Source: Psococerastis gibbosa (taxonomy: Eukaryota > Arthropoda > Insecta > Psocodea > Psocidae). From it: DNA of 64,000 nt. Each line of letters opens with the position of its first letter. Position 1 is the stretch's first letter. This document shows, piece by piece, positions 58,901 to 64,000 of this stretch. The translations under genes and the position numbers were made by a program. The notes below the pieces were generated by a model that made no database searches, was not told the origin of the DNA, and saw only the letters and a list, made by a program, of their open reading frames with translations. The DNA lies in the NCBI GenBank assembly GCA_963971405.1, contig OZ020490.1, positions 11,146,874 to 11,210,873 of the forward strand. The letters run 5' to 3'.

Positions 58901-61900
58901 TCGCTCCAAATCTTTCAAATTGTACAGTGTAAAAGTACCTCTTCCATATCGTAACACTGTACAATTTGAAAGATTTGGAGCGACTGGTTTAGCGTAGTCG
59001 TGATGACCCCTCTAAATTGCGCTAACGCCAAATGGAACAGGACGCGCCATTTGACTTGGCGCGAGTCCGTTTGGAGCCCTCGTGAATGGCCAGCTTTAGA
59101 TATTCAAAGTGCGATATGCGCTGATGGTCCTTCAAGTAAATATGACTTACATCTTTCCAATTTTTGCATGCCTTACTTAGGGGCAACAAATGCTTTAAAG
59201 TATCTCCCAGACTTGTTATATAATGCATGGCGCTGAGGTCTTATAGCCTTATCTTGTTGGTAAGGTAGGAAGGTATAAAACGTTGCGACTGCCCCCTGGG
59301 TTCGAATCCCGGTCATGATAGATTTATTACTGAAAATTTCTATCTACACTGGAACAAGTTTAGCTCTGCTTCGACGTCATTTGGTCAGGATCAATAAGAT
59401 TGGTTTTGAGTAACACTTTCAACGGAAATATAACTCTACTTATTGGCCATGCGAGGAATTAATAAAAAGAACCTTCCATAGAGTGTGCTACCCAAGACCC
59501 AGTCTTCTTATCTATCCTAACCAAAAAAAACCTTCCATAGAATGTGCTACCCAAGACCCAGTCTTCTTATCTATCCTAACCAAAAAAAAAACCTTCCATA
59601 GAATGTGCTACCCAAGACCCAGTCTTCTTATCTATCCTAACCAAAAAGAAAACCTTCCATAGAATGTGCTACCCAAGACCCAGTCTTCTTATCTATCCTA
59701 ACCAAAAAAAAACCTTCCATAGAATGTGCTACCCAAGACCCAGTCTTCTTATCTATCCTAACCAAAAAAAACCTTCCATAGAATGTGCTACCCAAGACCC
59801 AGTCTTCTTATCTATCCTAACCAAAAAAAAAACCTTCCATAGAATGTGCTACCCAAGACCCAGTCTTCTTATCTATCCTAACTAAAAAAAAAAAAACTTC
59901 CATAGAATGTGCTACCCAAGACCCAGTCTTCTTATCTATCCTAACCAAAAAAAAACCTTCCATAGAATGTGCTACCCAAGACCCAGTCTTCTTATCTATC
60001 CTAACCAAAAAAAAAACCTTCCATAGAATGTGCTACCCAAGACCCAGTCTTCTTATCTATCCTAACCAAAAAAAAAAACCTTCCATAGAATGTGCTACCC
60101 AAGACCCAGTCTTCTTATCTATCCTAACCAAAAAAAAACCTTCCATAGAATGTGCTACCCAAGACCCAGTCTTCTTATGTATCCTAACCAAATACTGTCA
60201 GATGAAAACTTGTTCCTCTACAACTGCTTGAGCATTAGACATACTGTCGTTGCTTGGGGCTATATAATTTTTTTTTTGTTGTTAGATTCGATGTTGATTC
60301 ACCAGGATTCTTCTCATCGGCCGTCCATTCTCGCGTAGTTCAGTTTATTCTTGACAGGCAGCGCTTCTCTGACGATAAACAACAAGAATTTGCGTTTGGT
60401 ATTGAGAGACTGATTTCTGAAAATGCCTATCTAGCTGCGTATCCCTTGCACGACGTAAGTTTATTTAGTGCAGCACAGCATAATTTGGAAGAGATTGGTT
60501 TTCGTTTTGTTTTCCAACGCCTGCTTTCAGCATTTCTGCTTGAAGCAACCCTGTCAGCCTGACTGAATAAAGCCCCCAGTTTTTCTATGTCCTCTAATTT
60601 TTGGTTATAACGAGGTTACCTCTTCAACCAAAGATAATTTAATGTCTGGCTTATATATACCATATATGCATTGTAATGTATAATACTTTGTCAAGTACTA
60701 CTAAAAATATATATACAGTATATAGAAGCAAACGGTTTGGGCACTAGCCTTCGTCAGGCTACAGATGTAAAAAGAACACGTCATATGTCCTAGTGCTGAA
60801 ACCGATAACTTTTATATATATATTTTTTTATAATAGCTGATTATTATATTTTTACTACTATCTTAGGTATTATCATACATACATATTGTGCAATGAGCTA
60901 AGGCCAGAGGACGTTGCATTTTAATTATTAAACAAACAAACAAATTCTTTTTTCCTGTTCCAGGGTGAACTCGACGAAGAAGGTTGCCTCCGTCACCTTT
61001 TGTACAGCCAATGGGGCAACATTGGCAAAATATTCCGTTACCAACCTCTTGACTACGTCAAAGACTATTTTGGCGTCAAAATCGCGCTGTACTTCGCTTG
61101 GCTCGGATTTTACACGCACATGCTGATGCCTGCAGCCGTGGTCGGTCTCGGCTGCTTCATCTACAGCTGCTACACATTGTCCTCTAGTCTAGTGACACGG
61201 GATATCTGCGACAAGCATTCTGGCGTGATGATGTGCCCGTTGTGTGATAACTTCTGTGATTATTGGAATCTCGATGAAACTTGCATTCATGCCAAAGTTA
61301 CTTATCTCATAGATAATAATGCTACTGTGTTTTTTGCCCTTTTTATGTCGTTTTGGGGTAAGTATACGACATATTGTGTGAACTATGGACAGATACAGGG
61401 GGCAAGGGCGGTAGCTGCCCCCCCCCCCCCAAATTTAGTAAATCTATTGGAAGTTAATTTATCACACTCTAATTTAACCGATGCTACATAAGTTTTTTGT
61501 TCTATTTTTATTTTGACCCACAACTACCCCCCCCCCCTTTCCACAAAAAAATGGGCTGGAACCGTCACTGGTGTGATAGTACAGGGTCATTGTGAGCACC
61601 GAAATAGCAGGAGCAGGATTCACAGTGTTCAGATTGTTCACTTTGACTGCAAGTCAGACTACAACATGAAGCCGAGGGCTCTCCTTATACGTAAAGATAG
61701 GAAAGCAAAAATAAGAAGTCCATATTGTTACCAATACTCTATTCTCTATTAATAGTTCATTATTTTTTCAGGCGCATTGTTCCTAGAGCTATGGAAGAGA
61801 TATTCGGCCGAAATGACCCATCGCTGGGACTTGACAGGTTTTGATATGCAAGAGGAACATCCCCGTCCTCAGTACCTGGCCCGACTGAAGCATGTTAAAA

Positions 61901-63632
61901 AGCAACAAGTCAATATTGTTACCAATACGTGGGAACCGCATGTTCCTTTCTGGAGAGTCCGATTTCCAGCCACCATGCTGAGTTTTTCGATTGTTGTTCT
62001 TTTAGTAAGTAGTCTACTATGCAATTTCTCAAATGTCTCTCTCGACCAAAATTAGGTGCAATGAAAAAGGCCCTAACTTCACTCATTCTCAAAATTATAT
62101 TTTTGACCTTCTCGAATCCACATGAGCAACACAACGTTTCGTGGCAGCAGAAGACCCTAAATCCAAGTATTGATATTACTTTAGGTATACATGTCTATAA
62201 TATATAGCTATACTTTCAGATACAAAAAGAATTTACTACAATATTAATGTACTAAATTATACGTCTCCTGAAGAAGTTTGTTTGCTGAAATTAGTGCCTT
62301 TTTTTCTTTAGTGCGGCAATATAATGGGAAACAATTTATGGGCATATGTAGCCAAATGCGACTAAGTAAGTAAAGCTCTACGTTTTTCGCGTACTGTCGA
62401 TTCTCAAAATTTTGCGGCCCAGAAATCTTGATAATGACAGGTTTTGCTGTTGTTAACAGGTCGCAATGGCTGTGGTAGCTGTAATAGGAGTTGTTCTGTA
62501 CCGAATGTCTGTCATGGCGGCCCTCAGTGTTTATGGCGACAAAGTGAGTTCTAGCTACGCCATTTTGTTTACTACTGCCACTGCTGCTTCTATCAATTTA
62601 TGCTGTATTGTACTGTTTAATTGGGTAAGTTAAAATTAGCTTTTTAGCTTCTTTGACTTCACTGGTAACAGCATTGATAATTTTGAAGGAGCCTCGATAG
62701 TGACTAGTCCTTTTCAGTTAAAGCAACAGAAAGAGTTCCATCAATGATAGTCAGCGGCTGCGGCTGTACAAAATGATGTTTTCATTTAAATTCTTCTTAT
62801 TAAACTATTTAACTATTTAATATTTCAGATGTACACATATCTGGCAGAATACTTAACGGAGCTTGAGCTGCTACGCACACAAACCGAATTCGATGATTCT
62901 CTTACATTAAAAATCTACCTCCTACAGTTTGTCAATTACTACGCTTCTATTTTCTACATTGCTTTTTTCAAGGGAAAATTTATTGGTTATCCAGGTGCCT
63001 ACCGCAGGTTATTTGGCTACAGACAAGAAGAGGTAAGCTTTGAATTTAGGTCCATTAAGGGCAAATTGGACACCCCCCAGTGCATCATTTTTGTACCAAG
63101 TAAAATGAAATGTCAACTGTAAAGCTATCACAAAAGAAGAAATACCCCTTTTTTATGTATGATATGTGACGCCATTAAAACCGATTGGATTGGCTAATCG
63201 GTCTTACAAACGGACACATACCAAATACCTCAACGATCTATATCCAATGAGATTGTTGCGTAAGCTGCGACTACGCTACCTGTCAACTAGATCGCTCAGT
63301 GCTGTTGAGCAATAGTCGCAAGAAAATTACTAAAATGACTATTGTGACGGAATTGAAGTTACTAAAGGTTCCTTTTTATTAATTTCAGTGTAGCCCGGGC
63401 GGTTGCCTTATGGAACTTTGTATTCAACTAGGCATTATTATGGTGGGAAAACAAGGTGTAAACACTGCCTTGGAAATGTTTTTCCCGCTAATGTACAAAT
63501 GGATTAATATAAAGTGGCTGCGCTCTGAACTGCGAGGGAAACAGTCGGTTAAGGAGACCATGCGGTGGATGCGAGACCTAAGACTACTCGAGTGGGGCTC
63601 TAGGGGGCTTTTCGGGGAATATTTGGAAATGG
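52996..63632 (+). CDS. Anoctamin (TMEM16 family), first ten coding exons, runs off the right edge
   Basis: Exons: 52996-53178, 54008-54136, 54439-54585, 57913-58067, 60286-60454, 60964-61357, 61772-62004, 62460-62624, 62829-63032, 63389-63632. All borders are AG/GT and every phase agrees, giving 674 codons plus one base. The ATG is preceded by an in-frame TGA just after an acceptor and sits in a GCCATGG context. Residues of about 62-260 are the cytosolic dimerisation domain (FRDGHRSVDFVLVW; SRDREYLFDVDSPGFF; AAYPLHD). The membrane part follows: TM1 about 300-335, TM2 380-400, TM3 457-485, TM4 498-530, TM5 549-573, TM6 600-615. A cysteine cluster (CPLCDNFCDYW) lies in the first outer loop. In TM6, Asn 618 and Glu 622 match the spacing of the calcium-binding Asn/Glu of ANO1. 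CSPGGCLMELCIQL places it with ANO1-7-type proteins rather than ANO8/10. Such proteins are calcium-activated chloride channels or lipid scramblases; which one applies cannot be told here. Later helices lie beyond the window. Confidence 0.93.
53230..53375 (+). pseudogene. LINE reverse-transcriptase tail fragment in anoctamin intron 1
   Basis: The plus strand reads SLETKVREDLRTLGLL, then a stop and frame break, then AADPVRGIRRR, a diverged version of the DL..LGL......ADP end seen at 23770-23925. It lies about 50 bases after the first coding exon. Confidence 0.45.
53770..53905 (+). repeat. Dispersed repeat K, copy in anoctamin intron 1
   Basis: GTCTTCAGTCGCCTCAATGA and GAGTTACGACCCATCTCCGA match the K family. 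The copy is diverged at its end. Confidence 0.5.
54180..54395. mobile_element. Repeat D, complete inverted-repeat copy filling anoctamin intron 2
   Basis: ATCAGTAGAATCCGGGATGA at the left is inverted at 54330-54350, followed by CGGCCGTGAAAGCCTTTGTA. The interior carries all D landmarks. The intron is only 302 bp (54137-54438) and the repeat takes up about 70% of it. Confidence 0.65.
55743..55958. mobile_element. GGCGGGG hairpin element with a foreign-looking loop
   Basis: GGCGGGGATTCCATTGACCT, AGAATGCACATGACGTTGAC and TTGGTAGCAGACAT are nearly exactly inverted. The flanks are TTA and TAA. Its loop (about 55805-55885) contains a second small palindrome (AATAACTTTATATATATAAA region) and unrelated sequence, unlike other family members. 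Confidence 0.75.
56549..56722. mobile_element. hAT-like miniature element with AAGGCCGTAGCCAG ends
   Basis: AAGGCCGTAGCCAG and CTGGCTACGGCCTT are exact inverses. The flanks GTCATTAC (56541-56548) and GTTATTAC (56723-56730) match at 7 of 8 bases. G and C runs lie just inside each end. Confidence 0.75.
56862..57001. mobile_element. Hairpin element, TTA duplication, near-perfect arms
   Basis: The arms CCACCGACCTCGTTTTTGAT and AGTGAGCATGACATTGACGT, followed by GGTAGCAGACATT, are inverted almost exactly. TTA stands on both sides (56859-56861, 57002-57004). Its ends GGC(A/C)CAAA differ from GGCGGGG, while the inside is the same family. Confidence 0.8.
57369..57668 (-). pseudogene. Non-LTR reverse-transcriptase fragment (jockey/I-type region)
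   Basis: The minus-strand frame contains KTDVVHYARKRKLCMMP, IMEDQVLEIMDRVKYLGMIL and KKLPWKCYLEAYIQKA. This is the segment just after the catalytic core in jockey/R1/I-type reverse transcriptases (form: K.....F...RK........G......VKYLGV.LD..L.W..HI). It lacks the YADD core and is a fragment. Confidence 0.7.
57823..57890. repeat. AT microsatellite
   Basis: A run of ATATATT/ATATATA units just upstream of the acceptor of anoctamin exon 4. Confidence 0.9.
58224..58443 (+). mobile_element. tRNA-derived SINE, best copy, in anoctamin intron 4
   Basis: The head has box A TAGCGTAGTGGT, box B GGTTCGAGTCC and a preserved acceptor stem (TGTAGC with GCTACA), so it descends from a tRNA. The body follows (CTGGCCATGCTTCGGAGGGC, GCAGGCGGTCCCGG, CCCTAACTCCGCTGGGTTGG) and ends in GTCCTTATTTATTTATTT. 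Other copies: 29693-29905, 34192-34399 and 20548-20684. Confidence 0.88.
58799..59095. mobile_element. Miniature hairpin element L, copy 2
   Basis: The same ends and arms as 48323-48630 (AGCTGGCCAT, GCGCCATTTAGAGGGGTCAT, CTTTCAAATTGTACAGTGT). The arms are more alike than in copy 1. The flanking trinucleotides are TCA and TTA. Confidence 0.75.
59240..59325 (+). repeat. Possible second tRNA-like SINE head
   Basis: TTGTTGGTAAGGTAGG resembles a box A, and GGGTTCGAATCCC, about 40 bases on, is a good box B. The stems do not close as in a working tRNA, so a SINE head or degraded tRNA is more likely. Confidence 0.35.
59473..60191 (+). repeat. Minisatellite, 12 copies of a unit of about 60 bp, in anoctamin intron 4
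   Basis: The unit starts CCTTCCATAGAATGTGCTAC, contains CCAAGACCCAGTCTTCTTAT and ends CTATCCTAACC plus 5-13 A. Units are almost identical except for the length of the A run and single changes in the first (GAGTG), eighth and last copies. It lies about 95 bases before exon 5. Confidence 0.95.
60505..60562 (+). repeat. Dispersed repeat E, end fragment
   Basis: CCAACGCCTGCTTTCAGCAT and TGCTTGAAGCAACCCTGTCA match the end of the E family, reading away from its AAC-rich end. Confidence 0.6.
61395..61572. mobile_element. hAT-like fragment in anoctamin intron 6
   Basis: The right end, read inward, is CAGTGACGGTTCCAGCCCAT, close to the CAGGGACGGATCCAGCCCAT end of 7396-7553. The left end CAGGGGGCAAGGGCGG is a diverged inverse of that element's other end. 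Long C runs lie inside both ends. Confidence 0.55.
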
Positions 63633-63667
63633 GTAAGGCAATAATATCGTGACGTTAATGCCGAGGT

Positions 63668-63760
63668 GTGGATAAGCTGAGGGCAGTTAGTCAACTAGAT
63701 ACAGAAGCCGAGTTGCTGCTGATGGGTAGAAAACGGAAACTAAGATACTTCGGCCATGTG
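63668..63760 (+). pseudogene. LINE type B reverse-transcriptase tail, short fragment
   Basis: AVSQLDTEAELLLMGRKRKL and YFGHVIRS match the type B tail at 21704. The fragment stops shortly before the miniature element at 63821. Confidence 0.6.
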
Positions 63761-63820
63761 ATAAGAAGTATCGTCTTCCGCATTTTATTATATTCTGCGG
63801 CTATTTCGTGTCTCCGCTAT

Positions 63821-64000
63821 GGCGCGGTTTCCACCGACCTGCTAGTGCTAAATACAAATACGGTGACGTGGTAACAGACATTCAAGACTTAGGCGGGGTT
63901 TCCACCGACCTCGCATTGCAGAATGCAAATGACATTGACGGAAATTTGAATTTTTCTTTTTATAGAAATCTATTAAAATGTTTGTACTTAACATATCCCA
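63821..64000. mobile_element. Composite GGCGGGG-family element, cut by the window edge
   Basis: The outer left end GGCGCGGTTTCCACCGACCT, the GACGTGGTAACAGACATTCA layer and the inner left end GGCGGGGTTTCCACC match 32093-32487 in order. The right half lies beyond the window. It is in the intron after anoctamin exon 10. Confidence 0.7.

Noticed and set aside
59473..60191. CRISPR-like array
   Set aside because: The repeats are directly adjacent with only variable A runs between them; there are no unique spacers, and the setting is an animal intron.
59664..60231. Short open frames encoding repeated peptides
   Set aside because: They are translations of the minisatellite unit and change frame with the length of the A runs.

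Overview
The window is eukaryotic, almost certainly from an animal and most likely an arthropod. Genes are split by introns with ordinary GT..AG borders, intergenic DNA is AT-rich, and a vertebrate/insect-type anoctamin gene occupies the right end. The rest is densely packed with transposon relics of types common in arthropods: tails of non-LTR retrotransposons, a tRNA-derived SINE, hAT-like, Harbinger-like and TTAA-flanked miniature elements. There are no operons, and prokaryotic signals are not expected.

Layout. (1) 1-4.7 kb: nested repeats, including a 1.9 kb element bounded by CATTGGCG/CGCCAATG ends and an 8-bp duplication. (2) 4.7-10.7 kb, minus strand: a three-exon gene, intact over its whole reading frame (834 residues as reconstructed), that fuses a Mutator-like DDE transposase core to a YqaJ-type exonuclease. 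(3) 10.7-42.8 kb: no host gene recognised, but several dozen miniature inverted-repeat elements, SINE copies and short 5'-truncated LINE insertions, many with visible target-site duplications. (4) 42.8-52.2 kb: a 9.4 kb two-gene DNA transposon of the ISL2EU/Harbinger-related type, with 12-bp terminal inverted repeats (GGGGTATACAGG) flanked by AT. It carries an intact four-exon SWIM-YqaJ nuclease gene on the plus strand and, converging on it, a THAP/HTH/DDE transposase gene on the minus strand that is broken by one frameshift. Other elements have inserted between the two genes. (5) 53.0 kb to the right edge: the first ten coding exons of an anoctamin (TMEM16) gene. Its introns are full of the same repeats plus a 12-copy, roughly 60-bp minisatellite.

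How it fits together. The strongest theme is that two unrelated transposase types (Mutator-like and Harbinger/IS5-like) lie within 35 kb of each other and each is tied to a YqaJ-family nuclease, once by gene fusion and once by sharing a transposon. YqaJ is the fold of phage/alkaline exonucleases that feed single-strand-annealing recombination, so these nucleases may process ends or repair gaps during transposition; that is inference. The second theme is a large family of hairpin miniature elements that share GGCGGGG..CCCCGCC ends, 3-bp AT-rich duplications and a common inner motif, sometimes nested within one another. No sequence search could be run; family names rest on motifs, reading frames, splice-phase agreement and terminal structures read by eye.
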